A stretch of 64,000 nt of DNA from CAXMMR01 sp963692975 (GTDB taxonomy: Bacteria; Pseudomonadota; Alphaproteobacteria; Acetobacterales; Acetobacteraceae), in NCBI GenBank assembly GCA_963692975.2, contig CAXMMR010000009.1, forward strand, positions 1 through 64,000, read 5' to 3'. This document shows, one piece after another, positions 14,732 to 22,346 of this stretch. Below the pieces are notes generated by a model. It made no database searches and was not told where the DNA came from. It saw only the letters and a list, made by a program, of their open reading frames with translations. Position numbers and translations under genes: made by a program. The first letter of the stretch is position 1. Every line of letters starts with the position of its first letter.

Positions 14732-15465
14732 GGCGGCGGGCTCGGCGCGAGCACCGGCGGGGCGGGGAGGTGGCCATCCGGCAGGTTGCGGGCAATGTCG
14801 ACGCGGTCGGCCGGGCCGCCGGTCACGGTGCTGCCGAGCGCGCGCACGAAGATCCGGCTGGACGGCAGCCCAGCCGCGAGCAGCACCGTCCGCACCGCAA
14901 GCCCGCGCGACAGCGACAGCCGGCGTGGCGTTGACAGGTCGTCCGGCGAGCCTGGCGCAAACGCGTCGAGCGCCACCGAGCCGTTCGGGTCCGGCTTAAC
15001 ACCGTCGGCAAACCGGCGGATCGCGGCCACCGTGTTGGGGTTGAGGTCGGCGCTGTCCGGCCCGAATGTAACTTGCAGCCCAGCGGCGGTCGGCACGGTA
15101 CCGCCGGCGGCATTGGCCGCCAGCGGTATAGGCGGCACCGGCAACGCGGCATGCGGGACCGTGATGATCGGAGCGAGCTGCGGAGTCGGCGGCGGCGCGG
15201 TGTGGAGCACCGGCGCCGGGATTTTCGGTGCGCCGTGCGCGAGCGGATGCGGCAGCGGGTGGCGCGGTGACGGATGGCGGGTGGATCGTCTGGCGCCAGG
15301 CTTGGCCGACGCCTTGGCCGCAGAGGCTGCGGGTGGCGTGGCGGCAGCCGGTGGTCCCAGGCTCTTGAGCGCGCCGTCGTCGACGCTCACCTGAGCGGCC
15401 GCCGTCCCGAGCGTCATCGGAAGGGCGACGATGGCGGCGGCGGCAAGAACCAGGCGGCGCGGCAT
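14728..15465 (-). CDS. Secreted OmpA-like periplasmic protein
   Basis: A 245-residue protein with a signal peptide (MPRRLVLAAAAIVALPMTLGTAAAQ, cleavage near residue 25), a Pro/Ala/His-rich linker of about 80 residues (HPSPRHPLPHPLAHG), and a C-terminal OmpA-like part: LQVTFGPDSADLNPNTVAAIRRFADGV (read around 140-166), SLSRGLAVRTVLLAAGLPSSRIFVRALG and DRVDIARN. It probably binds peptidoglycan in the periplasm. It is the first gene of the trio with the MotA-like and MotB-like genes (4-bp overlap). An upstream in-frame ATG pair near 15501 is an alternative start, and neither start has a clear Shine-Dalgarno. Confidence 0.78.
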   Translation of the reverse strand: MPRRLVLAAAAIVALPMTLGTAAAQVSVDDGALKSLGPPAAATPPAASAAKASAKPGARRSTRHPSPRHPLPHPLAHGAPKIPAPVLHTAPPPTPQLAPIITVPHAALPVPPIPLAANAAGGTVPTAAGLQVTFGPDSADLNPNTVAAIRRFADGVKPDPNGSVALDAFAPGSPDDLSTPRRLSLSRGLAVRTVLLAAGLPSSRIFVRALGSTVTGGPADRVDIARNLPDGHLPAPPVLAPSPPP

Positions 15466-15527
15466 GGGCGCGACCGTAGCCGCATGTCCGCGCATCATCA
15501 AACCGGCCTGATCGCGCTGCCGGTCGG

Positions 15528-16379
15528 TCAGGCTGCCTTGCCGGCAGCGGCGGCGGCAACGCCGGCGGCGACGTGCTCGAGCAGCTTTGGCTGCAGGTGG
15601 GCATTGCCGGCGACGACGTCGTTGCCGGCATCCTGCACCCGCACCTCGCCGCCCGAGGGGTCGGTCACCGTGCCGCCGGCCTCGCGGACGATGAGTATCC
15701 CCGCCGCCATGTCCCACCCCTTCAGGCCGAGCTCCCAGTAGCCATCATAACGTCCCGCCGCGGTCCAGGCGAAGTCGAGCGCCGCGGAGCCGAGACGGCG
15801 GATGCCCGCGGTCGCCGGCATCAGCCCGCCCAGGGTGCGCGCAAAAGCGAGACGGTTCGTCGGCGTCACCGCGGCGAACGGGATGCCGGTCGCAAATACC
15901 GCCGCCGACAGCTCGCGGCGTGAGGACACGCGCAGCCGGCGGTCGTTGACGAACGCGCCCAAGCCCTTCTCCGCCCAGAACATCTCATCATTGGTCGGGC
16001 TGTAGATCATGCCCGCCACAACCTCGGCGCTGCCGTCCGGCTGGCGCCGCTCGAGCCCGATCGAGATCGCCCAGTGCGGGATGCCGTGCAGGAAGTTCGT
16101 CGTGCCGTCCAGCGGGTCGACGACCCAGCGCCAGGTCCAGCCATCGCCGCCCGACGAGCCGCTTTCCTCCATCAGCAGGCCGTAGCCCGGCCGCGCCTTC
16201 ACAAGCTCGTCGCGTATCGTCTGCTCGGCGCGTAGATCGGCCTGCGAGACAAAGTCCGACGGCCCCTTGATGCTGACCTGCAGCTGCTCGACCTCGTTGA
16301 AGTCGCGCAGCAGCCGTTTGCTCGCCTTCTGGGCCGCGTTCTGCATCACCACCATGTGGGCCGAGAGACGCTGTGCCAT
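15528..16379 (-). CDS. suhB: Inositol monophosphatase family protein SuhB
   Basis: A 283-residue Mg2+-dependent phosphatase. Seen: EQTIRDEL and LLMEESGSS (metal ligand Glu, residues about 68-76), WVVDPLDGTTNFLHGIPHWAISI (read about 85-107, the motif-A DPxDGTxN), and the C-terminal GWDMAAGILIVREAGG (motif B). These are diagnostic for the IMPase/SuhB family, and the length is normal. It could dephosphorylate inositol phosphates or act with the antitermination machinery as E. coli SuhB does; the sequence does not decide. It lies 47 nt downstream of efp on the same strand. Confidence 0.9.
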   Translation of the reverse strand: MAQRLSAHMVVMQNAAQKASKRLLRDFNEVEQLQVSIKGPSDFVSQADLRAEQTIRDELVKARPGYGLLMEESGSSGGDGWTWRWVVDPLDGTTNFLHGIPHWAISIGLERRQPDGSAEVVAGMIYSPTNDEMFWAEKGLGAFVNDRRLRVSSRRELSAAVFATGIPFAAVTPTNRLAFARTLGGLMPATAGIRRLGSAALDFAWTAAGRYDGYWELGLKGWDMAAGILIVREAGGTVTDPSGGEVRVQDAGNDVVAGNAHLQPKLLEHVAAGVAAAAAGKAA

Positions 16380-16426
16380 GGTCCTGCGACGTCCTTCTCG
16401 GTCCGTGATCGCCCAGTCTCGGCCAC

Positions 16427-16993
16427 TCAGCCCTTGGAGCGCTCGACGTAGCTGGCATCCTCGGTCTTGACCACGATGCGCTCGCCCACCTCGATGAACG
16501 GCGGCACCATTGTCTTTACGCCATTCGACAGCTTCGCCGGCTTGTAGCTGGAGGTCGCGGTCTGGCCTTTGACCACCGGGTCCGCCTCGATGATCTCCAG
16601 GATTACCGACGCCGGCAGGTGCAGCGCCACAACCTCGCCTTCGACCAGGTCCGCCTCGATCTGCATGTTGTCCTGCAGGAACGGCGCCTGCTCGCCGAGG
16701 ATATCAACCGGAACGCTCAGCTGTTCGAAGGTCTCGGGGTCCATCAGCACGAGGTTGTCGCCGTCCGTGTAGCTGTAGGTGAATTCCTTATTGTCGGTCA
16801 TCAGCCGCTCGACCGTGTCGGCGGTGCGCCAGCGCTCGTTTGTCTTGGTGCCGGTCTTGAGGTCGCGCATTTCGACCTGAATGATCGCGTTGCCCTTGCC
16901 CGGGATCACGATGTTCTGCTTCACCACCGTCCAACGGCGGCCGCCATGCTCGATGACCTGGCCGGCGCGGATCAGGTTGGCCTGCTGTTTCAT
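16427..16993 (-). CDS. efp: Elongation factor P
   Basis: A 188-residue EF-P that relieves ribosome stalling at polyproline. Seen: the N-terminal KOW-like domain with the modified loop VIPGKGNAI (Lys33 is the expected beta-lysylation site), WRTADTVERL, the OB domains with YSYTDGDNLVLMDPETFEQL, and the C-terminal GQTATSSYKPAKLSNG and VPPFIEVGERIVV blocks. The upstream gene on the same strand encodes EpmB, and EpmA lies 1.6 kb away on the opposite strand. Together with the loop lysine this supports the (R)-beta-lysyl modification pathway. No EpmC hydroxylase is seen in the window. Confidence 0.95.
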   Translation of the reverse strand: MKQQANLIRAGQVIEHGGRRWTVVKQNIVIPGKGNAIIQVEMRDLKTGTKTNERWRTADTVERLMTDNKEFTYSYTDGDNLVLMDPETFEQLSVPVDILGEQAPFLQDNMQIEADLVEGEVVALHLPASVILEIIEADPVVKGQTATSSYKPAKLSNGVKTMVPPFIEVGERIVVKTEDASYVERSKG

Positions 16994-17039
16994 GGCTGCT
17001 GCTCTTGGTCTGATGGTGGTCGGTGCGGAACGCTGGGGT

Positions 17040-18074
17040 CTAGTCCGTGCGACCTACCTCGGCAAGCGGATGCGCCGTCCCGGACGGGTCGATGACCGTA
17101 AGCCCGTCCAGATACTCCGGGCCGATCGGCACCTTGCCATGGCCGCCCGGGATGTCGAGCACGTAGGTCGGCCAGGCAAGGCCGCTGACGCGGCCGCGCA
17201 GCGCCCGCAGCAGCGCCTGGCCGCGCGCGACGGAGACGTGGAAATGCGACGTCCCCGGCGTCGGGTCGAGCTGGTGCAGGTAATACGGCTTGACGCGGGC
17301 GGCGAGCATGGCGCGCAACAGCGCCTCCAGCCGCGCCACGCTGTCGTTTACCCCGGCGAGCAGCACCGACTGGCCAAGCAGCGGGATGCCGCGACGACGC
17401 AGCCGGTCGAGTGCGGCGCGGCCCTCGGTGGTGAACTCCGGCGCGCTGTTCGCATGCACCACCAGCCACACCGGCGTTTCCGCCTCCAGGCTGTCGAGGA
17501 GCGCCGCGCCGACGCAAGCCGGGTCGGCAAGCGGCACCCGGCTGTGCAGCCGGATCGTGTGCACATGCGCCATCGCGTCCAGCGCCCGGATAATGCGGCC
17601 GAGCCGCCGCGGTGACAGCATCAGCGGGTCGCCACCGGTGATGATGACCTCGCCCACCTGCTCATGCGCTGAGATCCAGTCGAGTGCCGTCTGCAGCGCC
17701 GCCTCGCCGAGCACGCCGCCGGCGGGGCCCACATGCTCGCGTCGAAAGCAGAAGCGGCAGTAGACCGGGCAGACCAGCAGCGGCTTGAGCAGCGCCCGAT
17801 CGGCGTAGCGGTGCACGATGCCGGGGACGGGCGAGAGCGCGTCGTCGCCTATCGGGTCAGCGCGCTCGTGCGGTGCGGTGAGCAACTCGGCCGGGTTGGG
17901 CACGAATTGCCGGGCGAGCGGATCGTCCGGCCGCTCGATCAGCGCCTGCATGGTCGGCGTGATCGCGATCGCGTAGCGCCGTGCGACCGCCTCAAGCGCG
18001 TCGCGTTGCGTCGGCTGGGCGAGGCTCGCCGCAATCAGGCCGTCGACGCTGGTCAGCAGGCGAGAGGAGTGCAT
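17040..18074 (-). CDS. epmB: EF-P beta-lysylation protein EpmB (lysine 2,3-aminomutase-like)
   Basis: A 344-residue radical-SAM enzyme converting (S)-alpha-lysine to (R)-beta-lysine for EF-P. Seen: the [4Fe-4S] motif CPVYCRFCFRREHVG (residues about 102-116), EVIITGGDPLML, RLHSRVP, VVHANSAPEFT, LAGVNDSVARLEALLRAML, KPYYLHQLDPTPGTSHFHV and PTYVLDIPGGHGKVPIG. These match the KamA/EpmB family, and it is shorter than true KamA. ATG 18074 (MHSSRLLTSVD) is preferred over 18218 because the extra 48 residues look non-coding. It is followed 46 nt later by efp on the same strand. Confidence 0.92.
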   Translation of the reverse strand: MHSSRLLTSVDGLIAASLAQPTQRDALEAVARRYAIAITPTMQALIERPDDPLARQFVPNPAELLTAPHERADPIGDDALSPVPGIVHRYADRALLKPLLVCPVYCRFCFRREHVGPAGGVLGEAALQTALDWISAHEQVGEVIITGGDPLMLSPRRLGRIIRALDAMAHVHTIRLHSRVPLADPACVGAALLDSLEAETPVWLVVHANSAPEFTTEGRAALDRLRRRGIPLLGQSVLLAGVNDSVARLEALLRAMLAARVKPYYLHQLDPTPGTSHFHVSVARGQALLRALRGRVSGLAWPTYVLDIPGGHGKVPIGPEYLDGLTVIDPSGTAHPLAEVGRTD

Positions 18075-18162
18075 GCGGTCTTCAAAGCGCAAAGCGGGCC
18101 CGACGCAAGCGTGGCGGCCGCTTTCGCTGTGGCGCCGGGCGAGCTCAAAAGACCTGCCAATC

Positions 18163-18579
18163 TCAGTCGCGGCGGTGCGGCGTCCAGGTCGGGGTGCGCA
18201 GGAGCCGGCTTGCCTCAACGTGCTCGGCCAACGCCTCGATCAACCCCTGCATTCGGAACGGCTTGGCCAAGGCGCGCCAGCCAGGCTGATCCGCGGGCAC
18301 CGCATCGACGCCGTAGCCGGAGAGCAATAGGAACGGCACCAGTTGGCCTGAAAGCCGCTCGGCAACCGGAAAGACCTCGCCGTCGGCGACGTTGACGTCG
18401 AGCAGCGCCGCGTCGACCGGCTCTGCGTCCAGAATCGCCTGCGCCGCTTGGACGCTGTGGCAGGGTCCAACCACGATCGCCTGCGCGTCCTCCAGTGTCG
18501 CCGCAATGAATTGCGCCACCACAGCATCGTCCTCGACCACCAGGATGCGCAGGCCAAGCAGTGGAGACGGGCTCTTCAT
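18163..18579 (-). CDS. Single-domain response regulator
   Basis: A 138-residue CheY-like receiver with no output domain. Seen: LRILVVEDDAVVAQFIAATL (acidic pocket EDD, residues about 15-18), the phospho-acceptor Asp in DAALLDVNVADGE (residue about 61), LLLSGYG and ALAKPFRMQGLIEAL (conserved Lys-Pro). Its cognate histidine kinase is not in the window. Only 31 bp separate its ATG from epmA, so the two are divergent from a very short shared region. Co-transcription with epmB (88 nt downstream) is plausible. A functional link to EF-P modification is unproven. Confidence 0.88.
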   Translation of the reverse strand: MKSPSPLLGLRILVVEDDAVVAQFIAATLEDAQAIVVGPCHSVQAAQAILDAEPVDAALLDVNVADGEVFPVAERLSGQLVPFLLLSGYGVDAVPADQPGWRALAKPFRMQGLIEALAEHVEASRLLRTPTWTPHRRD

Positions 18580-18610
18580 GATGTCGTGAAACTAGCATAA
18601 TCAGATTGAT

Positions 18611-19627
18611 ATGGCCCAGATCAACGCATCCTGGCACCCGGAGCGTCTGGCCGCGCGGTTGCCCTTCCTGACCGTCCGCACGGCGTTGACGCGCGCGACC
18701 CGGCGCTTCTTCGAGAGCCGCGGCTACACCGAGGTCGAGACGCCCTACGCCGTTCCCGCACCAGGCGAGGAGGTGCACTTGCGGGCTCTGGCGACCACCG
18801 CACTCGCGCCCGTCGAGCACGGCGAGCCGGCGATCCCGCTCTGGCTTGCGACCAGCCCGGAGTTCGCCATGAAACGGCTGCTGGTCGCCGGCAGCGGGCC
18901 GATCTTCCAGCTGGCGCGGGTCTGGCGCGACGAGCTGCCGAGCCCGCTGCACGGGCGCGAGTTCACCATGCTGGAGTGGTATCGTCCGGGCGCGGACCTG
19001 TCGGCGCTGATGGACGAGACCGAGGCCTATCTGCGCGAAGTCCTGCCGGCGGTCCTGCCTGGCCGCGACGTCGCGATCGACCAGCCATTCGAGCGGCTGA
19101 CCGTCGCCGAGGCGTTCGCCCGCTACGCCCGCGCCGACCTGCTCGGCACGGCGGAAGACGCCGCCGGCCTCGCCCGCTCCGCCAATGCCACCCTGCGCGA
19201 GGGCGAAACCTGGGAGGACCTCTTCTTTCGCCTGCTGCTCGAGCATGTCGAGCCGCGCATCGGCCGCGCCCGTCCGACCTTTCTCACGCATTGGCCCGTC
19301 GCCCAGGCGGCGCTTGCCAGACGCGACCCGGCCGAGCCACGCCAGGCGCTGCGCTTCGAGCTCTATCTGGGCGGCATCGAGCTCGCCAACGCCTTCGAGG
19401 AGCTGGCCGACCCGGGCGAGCAGCGCGCCCGCTTCCTTGCCGATCGGGAGCGTCGGGCAGCAGGCCATGCCAACGACATGGGCGGACGCGACTGGCCACT
19501 TGACGAGGACTTCCTCGCCGCCCTGCAGCACGGCCTGCCGCCCTGCGCGGGCATCGCGCTCGGCTTCGACCGCCTCGTCATGCTGGCATCTGGGGCGATC
19601 AGCATTGATCAAGTGCAATGGCTGTAG
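18611..19627 (+). CDS. epmA: EF-P--lysine aminoacylase EpmA (GenX/PoxA/YjeA)
   Basis: A 338-residue class II lysyl-tRNA-synthetase paralogue, lacking the anticodon-binding domain, that attaches (R)-beta-lysine to EF-P. Seen: motif 1 region RRFFESRGYTEVETPYAVP, ATSPEFAMKRLLVAGSG, motif 2 IFQLARVWRDELPSPLHGREFTMLEWYRPG (read around 98-127), ELYLGGIELANAFEEL and motif 3 PPCAGIALGFDRLVML. The length and the absent N-terminal OB fold distinguish it from LysS. It is divergent from the response regulator and followed by a GC-rich repeat. Confidence 0.93.
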   Translation: MAQINASWHPERLAARLPFLTVRTALTRATRRFFESRGYTEVETPYAVPAPGEEVHLRALATTALAPVEHGEPAIPLWLATSPEFAMKRLLVAGSGPIFQLARVWRDELPSPLHGREFTMLEWYRPGADLSALMDETEAYLREVLPAVLPGRDVAIDQPFERLTVAEAFARYARADLLGTAEDAAGLARSANATLREGETWEDLFFRLLLEHVEPRIGRARPTFLTHWPVAQAALARRDPAEPRQALRFELYLGGIELANAFEELADPGEQRARFLADRERRAAGHANDMGGRDWPLDEDFLAALQHGLPPCAGIALGFDRLVMLASGAISIDQVQWL

Positions 19628-19788
19628 GGAGAAAGGCGAGGGGCTTTGCCCCTCGACCCGATTAAAGGCGAAGCCTTTAAAATCCACTCGTAGGTAGTGA
19701 ACGAGATGCGGGAGGAGGCTGGGTTGGGGTGGGGTCTGGGGCCTCGGGCCCCAGCGGAGCCCGGAGGCAGAGCCTCTGGCCTTCCTGA
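19628..19788. repeat. GC-rich bilobed palindromic element, complete copy
   Basis: The L lobe starts right after the epmA stop: GCGAGGGGCTTTGCCCCTCG, ACCC, AAAGGCGAAGCCTTTAAAATCC. The R lobe, from 19732, is GGGGTCTGGGGCCTCGGGCCCCAGCGG then GGAGGCAGAGCCTCTGGCC, ending at the thiE stop. It fills the entire gap between the convergent epmA and thiE. Confidence 0.85.
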
Positions 19789-19789
19789 C

Positions 19790-20407
19790 CTACTGCATCG
19801 CCTCGATCATCGCCGCAACGCCGGCGGCCTCGCCGTGCGGATGGTTCCACACCGCCCCGACCACGGCGAGGAAGTCCGCGCCAGCAGTGACTAGGGGACG
19901 GCAGTTGGCGGCAGTAATGCCGCCGATGGCGATCACCGGCGGCTCCATCAGCTCGGACCACCAGGACAGCAGCTCCGGCTCGGCGCGGCTGACGGTCACC
20001 TTCGTGGTGGTTGGAAAGAAGGCGCCAAAGGCGACGTAGTCGGCGCCGTCCTCGCCGGCTTGCATCGCTAGGTCGCGGCTGGCGTAGCAGGAGACGCCAA
20101 GTTGCAGGGTGCCGAGCAGCGAGCGGGCGGCCGGCACCGCCATGTCCTCGGCCCCGACATGGGCGCCGTCGCAGCCGCACTCGACGGCGAGGTCCGGCCG
20201 GTCGTTAAGGATGAAGGCGACGCCGTGCGATTGCACGACCGGACGCAGCACGTCGATGGCTCGGCGAAGGGCGTCATCGTCGACAGCCTTGAGGCGCAGT
20301 TGGATTGCAGCGACCGGTCCGCCGTCCAGGGCGGCCTTGAGCCGCTCGGCAAACGTAATCGGTTCGATCTCCGCAGGCGTGATCAGGTAGAGCGAGCAGC
20401 CGGCCAA
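19790..20407 (-). CDS. thiE: Thiamine phosphate synthase ThiE
   Basis: A 205-residue TIM-barrel enzyme joining HMP-PP and thiazole phosphate to make thiamine monophosphate. Seen: LYLITPAEIEPITFAERLKAAL (near the N-terminus), AIQLRLK, ILNDRPDLAVECGCDGAHVG (read about 66-85, the conserved NDR..A...DGxHvG block), VSCYASRDL, DYVAFGAFFPTTTK, AIGGITAANCRPLVTAGADFLAVVGAVW. It lacks the canonical GQ after DGxHvG (it has GAEDM), a common divergence in alphaproteobacterial paralogues. It starts at TTG 20407 with a (GA)n tract just upstream. No TPP riboswitch was recognised. Confidence 0.88.
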   Translation of the reverse strand: MAGCSLYLITPAEIEPITFAERLKAALDGGPVAAIQLRLKAVDDDALRRAIDVLRPVVQSHGVAFILNDRPDLAVECGCDGAHVGAEDMAVPAARSLLGTLQLGVSCYASRDLAMQAGEDGADYVAFGAFFPTTTKVTVSRAEPELLSWWSELMEPPVIAIGGITAANCRPLVTAGADFLAVVGAVWNHPHGEAAGVAAMIEAMQ

Positions 20408-20417
20408 GGGTTGTCTG

Positions 20418-20436
20418 TCTCTCTCTCTCTCTCTCT
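20418..20436. repeat. (TC)9 dinucleotide tract upstream of thiE
   Basis: A 19-bp TC run on the plus strand, read as (GA)n in the thiE leader, ending about 11 nt before the TTG start. The remainder of 20437-20543 contains no gene I can support. Confidence 0.9.
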
Positions 20437-20543
20437 TGTCGCTAAGCGCTTCGGGCGTCAGGGGCCTGACGTGCGATCGCGCGCCTATTAGCGCTGCGGC
20501 GTGCGCCGGTCCGAGCGTCTAGCGCAGCCGCTACCGAGTGTCA

Positions 20544-20966
20544 TCAGTCCGGCGGGTCGAGCCATGCCGCCAGCTGTCGTTCGGCGCCTCGCTCGGCAAG
20601 GTCCAGCGCGACCGGCGACGCCTCCAGCAGCGAGCCGCCCTGGGCGGCGACCAGCGCGGCGAGCGACTTGAAGGCAGGGCACGGTGTCAGCACGAGGTGG
20701 AAAAGCTCGCACTGCAGCGCCTCCAGCACGCGTCCTGGCGCCGCACCGCAATCCAGCCGATCGGCGATCGCAAGCGTTGGCCGGGCCTGCCGTGCCTGGC
20801 GCACCAGCGCCGCCCACCACAGCGCACCCAGCGTGCCGGCCGCGCCGGGCGCCGACAGCAGGGTCAGGCTGCGGCCAGGGGCGCAGGCGGCCGCAACATC
20901 GGCCGCGCCGTGAACGATGACGTAGGGTCCGTCCGGCGCGCGCGCCGTTGAGCCGGCCTGGTGCAT
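20544..20966 (-). CDS. Hypothetical protein
   Basis: A 140-residue soluble protein: YVIVHGAADVAAACAPG, a Gly/Ala-rich TLLSAPGAAGTLGALWWAALVRQA segment (read about 38-61), LAIADRLDCGAAPGRVLEALQC, LVLTPCPAFKSLAALVAAQGG and LDLAERGAERQLAAWLDPPD. The hydrophobic periodicity looks like an alpha/beta Rossmann-like domain. I do not recognise the family. ATG 20966 is preferred over 21104, because the longer form overlaps the divergent DUF4164-like gene and adds low-complexity residues. Its position beside zapA could mean an alphaproteobacteria-specific neighbour. Confidence 0.65.
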   Translation of the reverse strand: MHQAGSTARAPDGPYVIVHGAADVAAACAPGRSLTLLSAPGAAGTLGALWWAALVRQARQARPTLAIADRLDCGAAPGRVLEALQCELFHLVLTPCPAFKSLAALVAAQGGSLLEASPVALDLAERGAERQLAAWLDPPD

Positions 20967-21024
20967 GCTTGACCTTGAAGCGCGCGGCGGCTTTGTCTGC
21001 AAGCGGGAACGACAAGGGGTGCGC

Positions 21025-21216
21025 ATGGCGAACGGGGAGCAGGTTGCGGACGAGGCGACGCGGCTTGAGGCGGCGTTGGAGCGGATCGCCGCGGCGCGAT
21101 ACACCAGTCACGAGCAGTTGGTCACTGCGCCGTCACCGGCATCAGGCCAGGTCGCCGAGCGGCTTGAGGCGCTGATCGCCCAGATCAAGCTGGCTCTCGA
21201 CGAGCAGGCGGGCTAG
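21025..21216 (+). CDS. Small coiled-coil protein upstream of zapA (DUF4164-like)
   Basis: A 63-residue, almost wholly helical protein beginning MANGEQVADEATRLEAALERI and ending RLEALIAQIKLALDEQAG. Seen: heptad-like spacing of Leu/Ala with charged positions, and no signal peptide or membrane segment. Small coiled-coil proteins of this size, annotated DUF4164, commonly precede zapA in alphaproteobacteria, so a role alongside ZapA at the division ring is an inference from position. ATG 21025 is chosen over upstream 20965, which would overlap the divergent gene's start. The stop is 6 bp before the zapA GTG. Confidence 0.7.
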   Translation: MANGEQVADEATRLEAALERIAAARYTSHEQLVTAPSPASGQVAERLEALIAQIKLALDEQAG

Positions 21217-21222
21217 CGCCGC

Positions 21223-21540
21223 GTGGCTCAGGTCACGGTCAGGATCAACGGCTACCCGCACGTCGTCGTCTGCGAAGACGGGCAGGAAGATCATCTGCAG
21301 GCAATGGCCAGCCAGGTCGACGATCGGATCACCTCGATCAAGGCTCTCGGGCAGTCAGGCGAGTCACGGTTGCTGGTGCTCGCGTCGCTGCTGATGGCGG
21401 ATGAGCTGCACGATCTGCATGTGGAAATGGCGGCACTGCGCGAGGGCGTGCCGGCTGCGGACAAGGAGGCTCGGCAGCGACTGCGCCGGCTCGCCGAACG
21501 TGCCGAGGCGATCGCCAGCGATCTTGAGACAAACCAGTAA
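21223..21540 (+). CDS. zapA: Cell division protein ZapA
   Basis: A 105-residue ZapA, which crosslinks FtsZ filaments at midcell. Seen: VTVRINGYPHVVVCEDGQEDHL (read about 4-25), AMASQVDDRITSIKAL, RLLVLASLLMADELHDLHVEM and a C-terminal coiled coil RLRRLAERAEAIASDLE. These fit the family's short globular head plus dimerising helix. GTG start. It is followed by a 6S RNA candidate and the cyclo-ligase gene. The zapA-ssrS-ygfA order is widely conserved in proteobacteria and supports all three calls. Confidence 0.9.
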   Translation: MAQVTVRINGYPHVVVCEDGQEDHLQAMASQVDDRITSIKALGQSGESRLLVLASLLMADELHDLHVEMAALREGVPAADKEARQRLRRLAERAEAIASDLETNQ

Positions 21541-21611
21541 GCGGCGTGGCTGGATGCAGCCGCGTTACCGCCGTGGTCCGACGCGGGTGCCTCCTGCCTT
21601 GCCATTGCTTG

Positions 21612-21765
21612 GCTCCGACCTCATAGATGAAGGGTGGAGCTGCTGGGTGCGTCAGGCTAAGCAACCCCGGGGCCAATGAGCATCCTCTCGGGGACTGGCG
21701 CTGCTGTGATCCTGGTCATGGTATCTGGTTCCCACCTGCACCAGCAGGCTTCGAGAGGTTGACAC
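21612..21765 (+). ncRNA. ssrS: Candidate 6S RNA (ssrS)
   Basis: 6S RNA binds the housekeeping RNA polymerase holoenzyme in stationary phase. Seen: an outer stem CGACCTC (21616-21622) with GAGGTTG (21755-21761, one G-U pair). An inner stem GGAGC+TGCTGGGTGC (21636-21650) pairs with GCACCAGCAG+GCTTC (21738-21752) with a one-base bulge. An open central region of about 85 nt contains GGCCAATGAGCATCCTC at 21671-21687, close to the E. coli 6S segment GGTTGGTGAGCATGCTC, followed by CGGGG pairing back to CCCCG. Location between zapA and the cyclo-ligase gene is the classical one. Exact ends are estimates. Confidence 0.7.
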
Positions 21766-22346
21766 CGCCAACGGCCATAGCGGCTCCACACTCATCTGCA
21801 GAAGAAGCCGTCCGCGCGGCCAAGCGCGAGTTGAGGCAGCGGATGCTGGCGGCTCGGCCGGCTGGCGCCGACCCGGCGCCGATCCTGGAAAGGCTGGCCG
21901 CGCTGCCGCTGCCGATGATTGTCGCCGGCGTCTGGCCGCTGCCCGGCGAGATCGACCTGCGCTCGTTGCTGGACTTGCTGCACGTCCGCGGCCACGTCAT
22001 CGCGCTTCCTGAGACGCCGCAGCACCCTGCGCCACTGATCTTTCGCCGCTGGCATCCCGGCGCCAGGCTGTTGGCCGGCCGGTTCGCCACCAGCTACCCC
22101 GATGGACCGATGCTGGTGCCGCAATTGCTGCTTGTTCCGCTGCTCGCTTTTGATCAGCGATGTCACAGGCTTGGCTACGGCGGCGGCTATTACGACCGCA
22201 CCCTGGCGGCGTTGCCTGGCGTTTCGGCAATCGGTTACGGTTGGGCAACGCAGCAGGTCATGACGGTGCCGGTCGGCTCCCATGACCGCGAGCTCGACGC
22301 CGTGGCAACGGACCGCGAGCTGGTCGAGAGAACGTCAGCGACATGA
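21759..22346 (+). CDS. 5-formyltetrahydrofolate cyclo-ligase
   Basis: A 195-residue ATP-dependent enzyme converting 5-formyl-THF to 5,10-methenyl-THF. Seen: the N-terminal helix EEAVRAAKRELRQRMLAARPAG, IVAGVWPLPGEIDLRSLL, VIALPETP, WHPGARL, LLVPLLAFDQRCHRLGYGGGYYDRTLA (read about 132-158, the conserved GxGGGYYDR block) and a terminal DRELDAVATDREL. The start is uncertain: the frame is open to 21627, but that covers the 6S RNA candidate. TTG 21759 is the last plausible start before conserved sequence. The stop overlaps the next ATG by 4 bp. Confidence 0.88.
   Translation: MTPPTAIAAPHSSAEEAVRAAKRELRQRMLAARPAGADPAPILERLAALPLPMIVAGVWPLPGEIDLRSLLDLLHVRGHVIALPETPQHPAPLIFRRWHPGARLLAGRFATSYPDGPMLVPQLLLVPLLAFDQRCHRLGYGGGYYDRTLAALPGVSAIGYGWATQQVMTVPVGSHDRELDAVATDRELVERTSAT

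Noticed and set aside
13832..15394. 520-codon plus-strand ORF opposite the MotA-like and OmpA-like genes
   Set aside because: Arg/Gln/His-rich low-complexity text spanning two well-supported minus-strand genes.
20408..20543. TPP riboswitch upstream of thiE
   Set aside because: No CTGAGA/ACCTGA-type thi-box was found; the leader holds only the (GA)n tract and unstructured sequence.
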